From positions 1 to 28,882 of the forward strand of contig JAWXAZ010000071.1 in the NCBI GenBank assembly GCA_034439755.1: a stretch of DNA of 28,882 nucleotides, read 5' to 3'. Position numbers and translations under genes: made by a program. This DNA comes from B1 sp034439755. Its GTDB lineage: Bacteria > Bacteroidota > Bacteroidia > UKL13-3. The notes under the pieces are model-generated. The model was not told the DNA's origin, did no database searches, and worked only from the letters and a program-made list of their open reading frames with translations. Shown here in pieces: positions 8,233 to 17,308 of the stretch (the stretch's first letter is position 1; each line of letters begins with the position of its first letter).

Positions 8233-10128
8233 ATGAGAAAAATACTTCTGATCCTTTCCATACTATGCTTTTCCATTTTGGTTAAGGCACAAGATTTACC
8301 CTTTAGTGGGACAAAAAACAAGAAGGCAGAATATTATTTTGGTGAAGCTTTAAAGACTTTTCAGCTACAAGATTTTATGAAGGCACAAGGGTATTTAGAC
8401 AAAGCCTTGGCACTCGATCCTAATTTTATAGATGGGTATATGATGTTGGCTGAGATTAAAAAGGACAATGATAAATTTGAAGATGCCATAGTTTTATATA
8501 ATAAAATTGTAGCCATCAATCCAGATTTTCCCATGAGTTATTTTGGTCGAAGTAAATGTTATTTTGCCTTAAATAAATACGAACAGGCATTTCAGGATGC
8601 CACTAAATTCATGACTTTCCCAGATTATTATCAAAAGAAAGATCAAGTTTCTGTGATTAAAAACAACTCAGATTTTGCCCGTAACGCCATCTTAAGTCCT
8701 ATTCCTTTTAATCCGGTAAACTTAGGAAACATGGTTAATTCAATGGATAACGAATATTTTCCTGGCATAACAGCCGACGAGCAAGTTTTAATTTTTACCC
8801 GATTGGTGAATGGCCGCGATGAAGAATTTTACCGCAGCACCAGAGTTGATGGCAAATATACCTTTGCAGAAAATATGGGTTACCCCATCAATACCGAAAG
8901 AAATGAAGGAACCGTATCGCTATCATCAGACGGACAATATATATTTTATACCGCTTGTAACAGGCCTGGTGCCAATGGCAGTTGCGATTTATTTTTAAGC
9001 AAATTAGACGGAAATACTTGGTCTGAACCAATTAATTTAGGCCCACCTGTTAATTCGGCTTCTTGGGAAAGTCAGCCTTGTTTAAGCTTTGATGGCAGAA
9101 CCCTATACTTTAGCAGCAATAGGCCCGGTGGTTATGGTGAAAGTGATATTTGGTATACTACCTTTAAAAACGGCCGCTGGACACCTCCAGTTAATGCTGG
9201 TCCAGAAATAAATAGTGCTGGTGATGAACAATCACCTTTTATTGCCAAAGACGATCAAACCTTGTATTTTAACAGCGATGGTCACCCAGGAATGGGTGGT
9301 GTTGATTTATTTTTTACCCGCAGAACTCCAGATGGCAGGTGGCAAAAACCAATTAACTTAGGCTATCCTATAAACAGCGAAAAAGATGAAACTTGTTTAA
9401 TCATTTCTTCCAATGGCAAAGATGCTTTTATGGCAAAAGAAGGTACAGATAGCCGAGGTGGATTAGACATTTATAGTTTTGAATTATATGAATTGGCTAG
9501 ACCTAAAAAAACAGGCTATGCAAAAGGGGTGGTTTTTGATGCAGTAACCAGAAAAAAGTTAGCTGCAAAAATTGAATTAATTGATTTGGCTACTGGCAAA
9601 ACAATCATAGAGTCATACTCTAACAAGGTTTCTGGCGAATTCTTAGTTTGCTTACAAGGAAATAAAAACTATGCTTTAAATGTAAGTGCATCAGGTTATT
9701 TATTTTATTCAGAAAACTTTGCCCTACAAAATCAAGGGGCCACAGATCCCTTGGTTATTTCGGTTCCATTGCAACCCATTACACCAGGCGCAAAGGTTGT
9801 GTTAAAAAACATTTTCTTTGATTCAGACAAATTCGATTTAAAAGAAGAATCGAAAGCTGAGTTGAATAAGTTGGTTCAATTTTTGGGTGCTAATGCAAGT
9901 GTTAAAATTGAAATTGGCGGACATACAGATAACACAGGTGATTTGGCAAAAAACAATTCACTTTCGGCCAACAGGGCAAAAGCGGTAAAAGATTATCTGG
10001 CTGCCACTGGCGTTCCGGTAACACGCTTAACGTATAAAGGTTATGCAGATACGCAACCCATTGCAGACAATAAAACGGTTGAAGGCAGAGCCCAAAATAG
10101 GCGAACAGAAATCAAAATTATGCCTTAG
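8233..10128 (+). CDS. TPR/PD40/OmpA outer-membrane protein (PorE-like layout)
   Basis: The ATG at 8233 is chosen because it begins a clear signal peptide (MRKILLILSI, cleavage probably after AQ at residue 20). An upstream in-frame ATG at 8149 would overlap sixA and bury that signal. The mature 631-residue product has TPR-like helices (about 30-130), PD40 beta-propeller repeats with SSDG- and FSSNRPGG-like blades (about 165-430), a carboxypeptidase-regulatory-like beta domain (about 440-515) and a C-terminal OmpA domain (from about 526) with GHTDNTG at 563-569 and ending in NRRTEIKI. OmpA domains bind peptidoglycan. The same domain order is found in PorE of the type IX secretion system and in many Bacteroidota paralogues, so a PorE role is possible but not shown. 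Confidence 0.88.
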   Translation: MRKILLILSILCFSILVKAQDLPFSGTKNKKAEYYFGEALKTFQLQDFMKAQGYLDKALALDPNFIDGYMMLAEIKKDNDKFEDAIVLYNKIVAINPDFPMSYFGRSKCYFALNKYEQAFQDATKFMTFPDYYQKKDQVSVIKNNSDFARNAILSPIPFNPVNLGNMVNSMDNEYFPGITADEQVLIFTRLVNGRDEEFYRSTRVDGKYTFAENMGYPINTERNEGTVSLSSDGQYIFYTACNRPGANGSCDLFLSKLDGNTWSEPINLGPPVNSASWESQPCLSFDGRTLYFSSNRPGGYGESDIWYTTFKNGRWTPPVNAGPEINSAGDEQSPFIAKDDQTLYFNSDGHPGMGGVDLFFTRRTPDGRWQKPINLGYPINSEKDETCLIISSNGKDAFMAKEGTDSRGGLDIYSFELYELARPKKTGYAKGVVFDAVTRKKLAAKIELIDLATGKTIIESYSNKVSGEFLVCLQGNKNYALNVSASGYLFYSENFALQNQGATDPLVISVPLQPITPGAKVVLKNIFFDSDKFDLKEESKAELNKLVQFLGANASVKIEIGGHTDNTGDLAKNNSLSANRAKAVKDYLAATGVPVTRLTYKGYADTQPIADNKTVEGRAQNRRTEIKIMP

Positions 10129-10191
10129 GCCTTAATAATATTTAGCTATATTGAACTTGATGTTCACACAAAATTGATGCATATTGCGGGC

Positions 10192-10199
10192 TAATTTTG
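10192..10199 (+). promoter_or_regulatory. possible -7 element directly before purC
   Basis: TAATTTTG fits TAnnTTTG perfectly, but no TTG lies 19 bp upstream. If used, transcription would begin about one base before the purC ATG at 10204. Confidence 0.3.
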
Positions 10200-10203
10200 G
10201 ATT

Positions 10204-11151
10204 ATGAAAGCGCTCGTTTCAACAGACTACCATTTTAAAGAACAAGTAGGATTTTACCGCGGTAAGGTTCGTGATGTATATAATATCAACGATAAATATT
10301 TGGCCATGGTTGCCTGCGATCGCATCTCTGCGTTTGATGTGGTTTTACCCAACCCAATTCCATTTAAAGGCCAGGTTTTAAACCAAATTGCTGCACATTT
10401 TTTAGAGCTCACCAAAGACCTGGTACCTAATTGGCTTGTGAGCTGTCCTGATCCAAACGTTAGCATCGGTCATTTTTGCGAGCCCTACAAAGTAGAAATG
10501 GTCATAAGGGGATATTTGGCAGGCCATGCTTGGCGAGAATATAAAAGTGGCAAAAGAATAATTTGTGGGGTAAGCATGCCCAATGGCATGAAAGAAAACG
10601 ACCCTTTTCCTGAACCCATCATTACGCCAACCATTAAGGCATCGGAAGGACATGATGAAGATATTTCGAGGGAAGGCATATTAGAAATGAGGTTAGTAAC
10701 AGAAGCTGATTATTTGGTACTAGAAGATTTTACCAGAAAACTGTTTTCGTTTGGTTCGGCTTATGCAAAAAAACAAGGTTTAATATTGGTTGATACCAAG
10801 TACGAATTTGGGAGAAAAAATGATGCCATTTTATTGATAGATGAGATACACACGCCAGATTCTAGTCGGTATTTCTATGCCGACACCTATGAAGAAATTC
10901 AGGCCAAAGACCAACAGCAAAGGCAATTGTCTAAGGAGTTTGTAAGGCAATGGCTTATCGAAAATGGCTTTCAAGGCCTAGAAGGACAAAGAGCGCCAGT
11001 TTTTACAGAGGAGTTCATATCCTTGGTATCGTTGCGTTATATTGAATTGTTTGAGAAAATAACGGCAAAGAAATTTGTTGAGCAAGATTACAGCTCGGTA
11101 AAGGAAAGGGTTGAGTTAAGCATTGGTTCAGCCCTAGAAAAACTCACTTAA
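10204..11151 (+). CDS. purC: phosphoribosylaminoimidazole-succinocarboxamide synthase
   Basis: SAICAR synthetase joins aspartate to CAIR using ATP in de novo purine synthesis, in the cytosol. The 315-residue protein belongs to the longer class of the family (about 300 residues, yeast ADE1-like) rather than the short E. coli class (about 237). Visible signatures are GKVRDVYNI with the following VACDRISAFD at the N-terminus, EMVIRGYLAGHAWREY in the middle, and TPDSSRYFYADTYE, the second family signature. The start ATG places the first motif at the usual distance. The stop codon overlaps the start of the next gene by one base (TAATG), so translation of the two is probably coupled. Confidence 0.96.
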   Translation: MKALVSTDYHFKEQVGFYRGKVRDVYNINDKYLAMVACDRISAFDVVLPNPIPFKGQVLNQIAAHFLELTKDLVPNWLVSCPDPNVSIGHFCEPYKVEMVIRGYLAGHAWREYKSGKRIICGVSMPNGMKENDPFPEPIITPTIKASEGHDEDISREGILEMRLVTEADYLVLEDFTRKLFSFGSAYAKKQGLILVDTKYEFGRKNDAILLIDEIHTPDSSRYFYADTYEEIQAKDQQQRQLSKEFVRQWLIENGFQGLEGQRAPVFTEEFISLVSLRYIELFEKITAKKFVEQDYSSVKERVELSIGSALEKLT

Positions 11152-11993
11152 TGATTGCCATTGTTTTTTCTTTATTGGTAAATACTGCTTATTTTTTGGC
11201 AGATATTTTTATTAAATTAGGAAGCAATCAACAAAGTCCGGCCCGACTAATTTACATAAGGTCTATTTTTTCTGTAGCCATTGCCAGCCTTTGGCTATTA
11301 TCCTCTGGAGACCTCTGGCAAACACCTAGTTTAGGCAATTTAAGTTGGCTGCTACTATGCAGTTTTTTATGTGGAATAGGCTTATATTTTTATGTGAAAG
11401 CCTTGCAAAATTTATCCTTTGTAAATGTTTCTGTAATTGGCATCATGGGCGCTTTTATCCATTATGCATTAGGGGTATATTTGTACCATGAAACGGTAAA
11501 TAGTTGGTTCTTTTTTGCTGCACTTTTATCTTGTACGGGTATACTTATACAATGGCGCAAAAGTAAAAATCACAAAGGAATGTTAGAAGCCTTAATCTCG
11601 GCAGTTTGTTGGGGATTTGGCTATGCATTATTAAGTATTCCACTGGCAAATACATCAGCCATTTGGGGCACTTGGGTAATGGAGTTAAGTATTTTGGTAA
11701 TGGCCGCTTTTACTTTAATTATGCAAGACCCTGCATATTCCCTATTGCGACCAAAGTTAAACCAATGGAAATTAATGGCTGTTGCATTTTTCACCATTTT
11801 AGGTTCGGTATTGGTGAATATAAGCTATCAAAAATTCTCCTTAAACATATTGGGTTTTATGCAATTGGCGTTCTTCCCGTATTCAATTTTGGCTGGATAC
11901 TTCATATTTAAAGAAAAGCTAAACGCTTACGAATGGATTGGAAATTCATTGGTAGTAGCTGGCTTAGTGGTTTATTATATTACTTGCGTTTAA
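11151..11993 (+). CDS. EamA/DMT-superfamily transporter
   Basis: A 280-residue, very hydrophobic protein with about ten predicted membrane helices in two repeated halves of five, as in EamA (DUF6) transporters of the drug/metabolite superfamily. The second half starts near GMLEALISAVCWGFGYALL. Charged residues cluster in short loops, such as QWRKSKNHKG between the halves. It sits in the inner membrane and probably moves a small metabolite; the substrate cannot be told. Its ATG overlaps the purC stop by one base, which suggests co-expression with purine synthesis, but a functional link is only inferred. It converges with the minus-strand gene ending at 12011, 17 bp away; I see no clear terminator hairpin between them. 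Confidence 0.82.
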   Translation: MIAIVFSLLVNTAYFLADIFIKLGSNQQSPARLIYIRSIFSVAIASLWLLSSGDLWQTPSLGNLSWLLLCSFLCGIGLYFYVKALQNLSFVNVSVIGIMGAFIHYALGVYLYHETVNSWFFFAALLSCTGILIQWRKSKNHKGMLEALISAVCWGFGYALLSIPLANTSAIWGTWVMELSILVMAAFTLIMQDPAYSLLRPKLNQWKLMAVAFFTILGSVLVNISYQKFSLNILGFMQLAFFPYSILAGYFIFKEKLNAYEWIGNSLVVAGLVVYYITCV

Positions 11994-12010
11994 ATCGTTT
12001 TGAACCAAGC

Positions 12011-12673
12011 TTAAACCTCATCAAATATTTGGTTATTTAAAACTATTCGTTTGCCCTTAAACCCTTTGTTTGCAAGTGAAACCATTGCCTTGGCTACAGT
12101 TGTTCCTTGTATGGCTTTATAAAGTTTTAATGGTCCCAAAAAGAAAGGATTAAGTACGCGCATTAGATATTGGGAAATTGTTTCTAAGGGCCTACTTTCA
12201 CTTCTAAAACCCAATAATAAGGATGGCCTTAATATGGTAAAACTCTCGAAATTAACATGTTCGATGGCCAATTCTACTTCTGCTTTCATTTTAGAATAAA
12301 AAATATTTGAGTTTAAACTGGCACCCATCGAACTAATTAACAAAAATTGTGTGGCCCCTTTTTTCTTTGCCATTTCTGCTACTTGAAGCGGGTACTCATA
12401 GTCAATTTTTTTATACGTAGTTAAGTCTGGTGTTTTGGCTTTGGTTGACCCTAAGCAACAAAACACATCATTCACTTCCATCGATTCTTCATGGTTCTCT
12501 AAATCATCAAAATTCAAAAGAACTTGTACTAATTTTTCGTGCTTAATAACTAAATCTCTTCTAGCTAAAACAGTAACTTGAGAATAAATAGGGCTTTTTA
12601 AAAGCTCAAAAACTAAGCTTCTTCCTATAAGGCCTGTAGCGCCAATAACCAATGCTTTTTTATGTTGAATCAT
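12011..12673 (-). CDS. atypical NAD(P)-binding SDR oxidoreductase
   Basis: A 220-residue Rossmann-fold protein of the atypical short-chain dehydrogenase group, related to the HTATIP2/YwnB-like NAD(P)-binding families. The nucleotide-binding GATGLIG is at 11-17, followed by a basic LARRD near 36-40 that could favour NADPH. Active-site candidates are Ser114/Ser115 (LLISSMGA) and the YxxxK pair Tyr126-Lys130 (YSKMK). ILRPSLLLG (147-155) is typical of the family. The substrate is unknown. It follows a paralogous gene by only 1 bp, so the pair is probably one transcript. This copy keeps all the residues expected for activity. Confidence 0.82.
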   Translation of the reverse strand: MIQHKKALVIGATGLIGRSLVFELLKSPIYSQVTVLARRDLVIKHEKLVQVLLNFDDLENHEESMEVNDVFCCLGSTKAKTPDLTTYKKIDYEYPLQVAEMAKKKGATQFLLISSMGASLNSNIFYSKMKAEVELAIEHVNFESFTILRPSLLLGFRSESRPLETISQYLMRVLNPFFLGPLKLYKAIQGTTVAKAMVSLANKGFKGKRIVLNNQIFDEV

Positions 12674-12674
12674 G

Positions 12675-13325
12675 TTAATTTATATCCCCAGGATAAAAGT
12701 CCTTTGTTTCCAAAGGATTTGAAACAGCTACTTCTATCATTTTAGCGGCTAAAATATTTGCCGGCGTCGATTTTACTTTATTTAGAACCCCCAAACTTAT
12801 GGTATTTACAAGCGAACCAATACCCTTTCTTGCGGCATATAAACTGCTATTAAAATTAACAGGATTACCTACCCTATTGACATTAAAAGTACAAAAATTC
12901 TGAAAATTTAATGCCTCAATATCATTCTTTAGTTTTGCTCTAATTTTAAATTTCTGACTGCTTGAATCTATATTAGAATTTGGCGAATTAATTAAAAAAA
13001 AGTTCTTAACGCCAGCGGCATGAGCCACTTTAGCAATTCCTAATGGATATTCATAATCGAATAAAGAAGCATCCTCTAAATTTTTAGTATTGATATAATC
13101 TGTTCCCAAAATGCAAAACACATCATCCACTTCATTAAATTCATTTTGGTATTGACCTAAATTTCCAAAGTCGATTTTAATTTTCTTAAGGTGAATATTC
13201 TTTAAGCGCCTATTATCATGACGGGTAAGCACAACAGTTTTCTTATAGTGTTTGCTATTGATTAAAGCGTCTAAGAGAGACTTGCCTAATTTTCCAGAAA
13301 TTCCTACTAAGAGTGCGATTCGCAT
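12675..13325 (-). CDS. diverged paralogue of the downstream SDR, active site lost
   Basis: This 216-residue protein aligns with the 12011-12673 product over nearly its full length (shared DVFC-LG, DYEYPL, NF-F blocks), so the two come from a tandem duplication. The glycine loop survives in changed form (GISGKLG, 8-14). The catalytic Tyr and Lys of the partner (Tyr126, Lys130) are replaced by Lys125 and Arg129 here, and the serine pair reads Asn113-Ser114. It probably still folds and may bind a nucleotide, but ordinary SDR chemistry is unlikely. It could be a regulatory or structural partner of its neighbour. Its frame is intact, so it is not an obvious pseudogene. Confidence 0.72.
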   Translation of the reverse strand: MRIALLVGISGKLGKSLLDALINSKHYKKTVVLTRHDNRRLKNIHLKKIKIDFGNLGQYQNEFNEVDDVFCILGTDYINTKNLEDASLFDYEYPLGIAKVAHAAGVKNFFLINSPNSNIDSSSQKFKIRAKLKNDIEALNFQNFCTFNVNRVGNPVNFNSSLYAARKGIGSLVNTISLGVLNKVKSTPANILAAKMIEVAVSNPLETKDFYPGDIN

Positions 13326-13739
13326 TGTACGAATAAATGCTTTTTAAGGTTAATTATCAAGAAAATTTATTCTTACACATAAAAAATAATAATAAAATCA
13401 GGAAAATTAGCGTTGCAACTTTTTCAATTTTGACTTGGGTCAGTTTTTTTTGCCGTATTTTATCATTCCGATTCGTTCAATAATAATGATATTTATTTGT
13501 AAATCAACAATTTGCACGTATTTTATTTTTTATTTGGATGCTATTATTAAACTTAAATTAAAATCTAAAACTATTTGCAACAAGTTAAATCCTTTAGCAC
13601 AAAATCTGCCCTCTTTAAATTTGAAAGAGCAAAAAAATAGTGGCAATAAGGAATAATCAAGTTGTACCAATTGGACCATTATTGCAATAGCGGTTCAGGG
13701 TAATTTTATGGGTCTATTAAAAATATGCATTTGTAATTA

Positions 13740-13755
13740 GAGGCAAAATTGCCTC
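13740..13755. repeat. short palindrome upstream of AIM24 gene
   Basis: GAGGCAAAATTGCCTC has 7-bp arms (GAGGCAA/TTGCCTC) around AA. It lacks a following T-run, so it is not a typical terminator. It may be an operator about 90 bp before the AIM24 start, but this is inferred from position only. Confidence 0.35.
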
Positions 13756-13816
13756 ACATAATTTGGGTCGGTATAATTTCAATTAAAAAAGTATTAGAAG
13801 AGACAATAATTTTAGA

Positions 13817-13824
13817 TATTTTCG
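13817..13824 (+). promoter_or_regulatory. possible -7 element for AIM24/ACMSD genes
   Basis: TATTTTCG differs from TAnnTTTG at one base. Its predicted start, near 13828, lies downstream of the ATG at 13826, which favours the ATG at 13844 as the true start. No well-placed TTG is seen. Confidence 0.35.
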
Positions 13825-13843
13825 AATGCTAAATACTCACATT

Positions 13844-14635
13844 ATGATAGAAAATCACGAAATAGATTACCGAATTTTTGGAAGCGAAATGCAGTGTGTT
13901 GAAATTGAACTCGACCCACAAGAGACGGTTATGGCAGAGCCTGGCAGTTTTATGATGATGAATGATGGCATTCAAATGAACACCATTTTTGGAGATGGAT
14001 CGCAACAACAAGGTGGCATTTTTGGCAAATTAATGTCGGCAGGAAAACGTTTGCTAACGGGCGAAAGCTTATTTATGACAGCCTATACCAATATGGGTTC
14101 AGGCAAAAGAAATGTTACTTTTGCAGCACCATTTCCAGGCAAAATTATCCCCATTGATTTAAGCAGGCGTGGCGGAAAAATCACTTGTCAGAAGGATGCA
14201 TTTCTATGTGCAGCAAAAGGCGTAAGCATTGGTATTGAGTTTCAAAAGAAATTAGGAACAGGCCTATTTGGAGGCGAAGGTTTTATTATGGAGAAATTAG
14301 AAGGCGATGGAATGGTCTTTGTTCATGCGGGTGGGCATGTAGAAGAAAGAGACTTGCAACCAGGAGAAATTCTTAAGGTTGATACAGGTTGCATAGTTGC
14401 ATTTACAAGAGAAGTGGAGTATGATATTCAGTTTGTGGGAGGAATAAAAAACACCTTATTTGGCGGTGAGGGTGTTTTCTTTGCAACTTTAAGAGGTCCG
14501 GGTAAGGTTTGGATTCAGTCATTGCCAATCTCACGGCTGGCAAGCAGAATCCTTTCATTTGGTTCAGGCGGAAGAAAAGAAGAAGGTGGTATTTTAGGAG
14601 GATTAGGGAATATTTTGGATGGAGATGGGCATTAG
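13844..14635 (+). CDS. AIM24/TIGR00266 family protein
   Basis: A 263-residue protein of the AIM24 (DUF124) family, which folds as a double beta-helix resembling tryptophan RNA-binding attenuation proteins. The typical N-terminus (MIENHEIDYRIFGSEMQ) sets the ATG at 13844; an ATG six codons earlier is possible but precedes the family start. Other family-like parts are EPGSFMMMNDGI, the glycine-rich FGGEGFIMEKLEGDG and VDTGCIVAF. Bacterial members have no settled biochemical role. The mitochondrial yeast homologue affects MICOS and respiration. It ends 9 bp before the ACMSD gene and probably shares its message. Confidence 0.87.
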   Translation: MIENHEIDYRIFGSEMQCVEIELDPQETVMAEPGSFMMMNDGIQMNTIFGDGSQQQGGIFGKLMSAGKRLLTGESLFMTAYTNMGSGKRNVTFAAPFPGKIIPIDLSRRGGKITCQKDAFLCAAKGVSIGIEFQKKLGTGLFGGEGFIMEKLEGDGMVFVHAGGHVEERDLQPGEILKVDTGCIVAFTREVEYDIQFVGGIKNTLFGGEGVFFATLRGPGKVWIQSLPISRLASRILSFGSGGRKEEGGILGGLGNILDGDGH

Positions 14636-14644
14636 GAGCGCGAG

Positions 14645-15652
14645 ATGAAATATAAAAAGATAGATGTTCATGCGCATATTTTGCCACAAAATATGCCTAA
14701 TTTGAAAGATAAATATGGGTATGGAGATGATTTTATTTATTTAGATCACTATCAACCAGGCAGGGCCAATATGATGAAAGCCGATGGTACCTTTTTTAGA
14801 ACCATTGACGAATTGTGTTGGAACCCAGAATCGATCATAGAGCACATGGATAAGCACGATGTAGAACTGATGGCTTTATCTATTGTGCCAGTTCTTTTTT
14901 ATTATTGGGCCAAGCCAGAACACACGTTAATTTGGGCAAAATATTATAATAACCACGTTGCTAAAATTCAGGAAACTTACCCTACCCGATTTGTGGGATT
15001 GGCAACGCTTCCTATGCAAGACATTGATTTAGCTTGTGAAGAGTTAAACAGGTGCAAACATGAATTAAATTTACCTGGAGTAGAAATTGGGACCCACATT
15101 GAACACAGAAATCTAGACGACCCTTACTATTATCCATTTTACGAAACCGCAGAACGATTGGGCATGGCAATCTTTGTTCACCCTTGGGATATGATGGGAC
15201 AAGAAAAAATGCCTAACTACTTTTTGCCATGGTTAATTGGCATGCCAGCCGAAACATCATTGGCCATTTGCAGCATGCTATTTGGTGGAATTTTTGATAA
15301 GTTCCCAAAACTAAGGGTGCTATTTGCTCATGGTGGGGGCTGCTTTCCACAAACTATTGGCAGAATTTCGCATGCTTATCATGCCCGACCAGATTTGTGT
15401 AATATTCATAAAGTAGATGACCCAAGAACCTATGCAGATAAATTTTATATAGATTCATTGGTTCACGACAATGATACCTTTGAATTTATATTAAAAATGT
15501 TTGGTCCAGATAAAATTGCCATGGGATCAGATTTCCCTTTCCCACTGGGCGATTTAGAGCATGGCTTATTTATTGAGCAAATGAAAAACCTTGACGAAGA
15601 GACTAAAATTAAGCTATTAAGAAATACCGCAAAAAACTGGTTAGGCATTTAG
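14645..15652 (+). CDS. 2-amino-3-carboxymuconate-6-semialdehyde decarboxylase (ACMSD)
   Basis: The 335-residue amidohydrolase-superfamily protein closely resembles bacterial and human ACMSD along its whole length. The zinc ligands are all present: His9 and His11 (VHAHILP), His179 (FVHPWDM), His229 (FAHGGG) and Asp296 (GSDFPFPLGD). Arg52, Trp195-region residues and Arg240 (IGRISH) fit the substrate-binding positions described for the Pseudomonas enzyme. ACMSD decarboxylates the ring-opened product of 3-hydroxyanthranilate and so diverts it away from quinolinate and NAD synthesis. The preceding enzyme is encoded at 28142-28672 in this window. The gene is 9 bp downstream of the AIM24 gene. I am confident in this family against the related 5-carboxyvanillate and gamma-resorcylate decarboxylases because of the overall similarity to ACMSD. 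Confidence 0.92.
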   Translation: MKYKKIDVHAHILPQNMPNLKDKYGYGDDFIYLDHYQPGRANMMKADGTFFRTIDELCWNPESIIEHMDKHDVELMALSIVPVLFYYWAKPEHTLIWAKYYNNHVAKIQETYPTRFVGLATLPMQDIDLACEELNRCKHELNLPGVEIGTHIEHRNLDDPYYYPFYETAERLGMAIFVHPWDMMGQEKMPNYFLPWLIGMPAETSLAICSMLFGGIFDKFPKLRVLFAHGGGCFPQTIGRISHAYHARPDLCNIHKVDDPRTYADKFYIDSLVHDNDTFEFILKMFGPDKIAMGSDFPFPLGDLEHGLFIEQMKNLDEETKIKLLRNTAKNWLGI

Positions 15653-15700
15653 AGAAAAAAAGCTTATATTGTTAACTTATTCAATTTGAACCCAACCTTC

Positions 15701-17044
15701 ATGCTAAATTTTGAAGACCTTAATTTAACCAAACCGCTTCTAAATGCTTTAACAGATTTAGAATTTATTCATCCCACACCCATCCAATCGGAAACCTATC
15801 CTGTAATCATGTCGGGTAAGGATGTAATAGGTTTGGCTCAAACCGGAACAGGAAAAACCTTTGCCTACCTCCTACCTGTGCTTAGGATGCTTAAATATTC
15901 TGAGCAAAAGAATCCACGCGTTTTGGTAATTGTGCCCACCAGGGAACTTGTTGCCCAGGTTTTGGGAGAAATAGAAAAGCTTTGTAAATATACCCATTTA
16001 AGATATGGGGGTATTTATGGCGGAAGCAATATTAATCCGCAAAAGAAATTGGTGCTGGCAGGCCTTGATGTGTTGGTATCTACCCCAGGTAGACTGGTTG
16101 ATTTGGCCATGTTGGGTGTGCTTAAAATAAAACAAGTACAACATTTTATCATTGATGAGGTGGATGAAATGTTAGAGACAGGCTTTAGGGCGCAGTTAAC
16201 TACAGTGTTGGATTTGCTGCCTCCTAAAAGACAGAATATTTTCTTTTCTGCAACCATGAACAAAGAAGTGCTTGCTTTAATTGAAACCTTTACTAAAAAT
16301 CCTCAGAAAATTGAGGTGGTTCCGCATGGCACGCCCTTAAAGAAAATTAAGCAAAGTGCTTATGCAATTCCCAACTATTATACTAAAGTAAACCTGCTTA
16401 ATCACTTATTGAGCAACAAAAAAACCTTTGCCAAAGTTTTGGTTTTTGTGAGTAATATTAAGATGGCCGACCGCTTATTTGGCGATTTAAAAAAATCTTT
16501 TGGATTGGACCTAGCAGTTATACATTCCAATAAATCACAAAATGTTCGCTTTGCCACCTTAGATGAATTTCATGGCGGTTTGAACCGAATTCTTGTTGCC
16601 ACAGATATAGCCGCAAGGGGATTGGATATTTTGGATGTTACCCACGTCATTAATTTTGATACGCCACTTGAGGCTGGGGACTATATGCATAGGATTGGTA
16701 GAACTGGTAGAGCGGGCAAAAATGGCAAGGCCATAACGCTTTATAATGAGGCAGAAATGGTGTTTTTAGAAAACATCGAAACCATGATGAACCTTATTAT
16801 TAAGAAGGAAGAATTGCCTAAAGAAGTGCTGGTATCGGGTCAGTCTATTGAGGAAGAAATGCCTAAAAAAATTCAAGTGAACTATTTAGAGAAGGCCAAA
16901 ACCAAGGTGTTACCAAAAGGGTTTCACGAGAAGAAGGCTAAGAATATGAAGGTTAATTTAGGCGGACCAAGAAAAAGAAATCCGAATAAAAACAAGCCTA
17001 GAAACAGGGCTGTTGAAAGAAATAGGGCTAGAAAATCGAAGTAA
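15701..17044 (+). CDS. DEAD-box RNA helicase with DEVD motif
   Basis: A 447-residue ATP-dependent RNA helicase. The motifs in order are PTPIQ (25-29, Q motif), AQTGTGKT (46-53), PTREL (79-83), TPGR (128-131), DEVD (152-155, in place of DEAD), SAT (183-185), ATDIAARGLD and HRIGRTGRAG. A basic tail rich in Lys, Arg and Asn ends in NRARKSK and probably binds RNA. A frame extension to TTG at 15686 exists; the ATG at 15701 is preferred because MLNFEDLNL is a usual helicase start. Members act in ribosome assembly or RNA decay; which one cannot be said. A hairpin follows the stop by 12 bp. Confidence 0.93.
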   Translation: MLNFEDLNLTKPLLNALTDLEFIHPTPIQSETYPVIMSGKDVIGLAQTGTGKTFAYLLPVLRMLKYSEQKNPRVLVIVPTRELVAQVLGEIEKLCKYTHLRYGGIYGGSNINPQKKLVLAGLDVLVSTPGRLVDLAMLGVLKIKQVQHFIIDEVDEMLETGFRAQLTTVLDLLPPKRQNIFFSATMNKEVLALIETFTKNPQKIEVVPHGTPLKKIKQSAYAIPNYYTKVNLLNHLLSNKKTFAKVLVFVSNIKMADRLFGDLKKSFGLDLAVIHSNKSQNVRFATLDEFHGGLNRILVATDIAARGLDILDVTHVINFDTPLEAGDYMHRIGRTGRAGKNGKAITLYNEAEMVFLENIETMMNLIIKKEELPKEVLVSGQSIEEEMPKKIQVNYLEKAKTKVLPKGFHEKKAKNMKVNLGGPRKRNPNKNKPRNRAVERNRARKSK

Positions 17045-17056
17045 CTTTATACAGAA

Positions 17057-17092
17057 TTTCCTATTGGCTATAAAATTTCAGCCTAAAGGAAA
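17057..17092 (+). terminator. hairpin after DEAD-box gene
   Basis: Two 13-base arms, TTTCCTATTGGCT and AGCCTAAAGGAAA, pair at 11 of 13 positions around a 10-base loop, 12 bp past the stop codon. No T-run follows, so it may be a 3'-end stabiliser rather than a classic intrinsic terminator. Confidence 0.35.
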
Positions 17093-17308
17093 AATGAACT
17101 TTCTGGTGTAAAAAAATAAAAAAGTATTAAGTAACAAAAGTGGAATAATACCGCAAACACAAAGTATCTAGTCCAATTTCGATAAATATCTCCTAGTACT
17201 ATTATTTTGTTATATTGGCATTTACCCTTGTAAAATTGTTAAACAGCTTAGGGTTATTTAATAATTAGAATTGGTATAAATTGTTTAAAATTGAATATAA
17301 TTTTGCCT

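Larger units (their letters stand above)
13326..13843. other. 518-bp gene-free region between divergent genes
   Basis: Very AT-rich. An open frame of 73 codons at 13435-13656 has a low-complexity composition and no recognisable motif, so I do not call it. The stretch holds a perfect short palindrome at 13740-13755 and a possible -7 element at 13817-13824, both near the AIM24 gene. Nothing else is evident. Confidence 0.6.

Noticed and set aside
13435..13656. 73-codon open frame in the gap before the AIM24 gene
   Set aside because: Composition follows the AT-rich background, with no recognisable motif, no good promoter and no partner gene.
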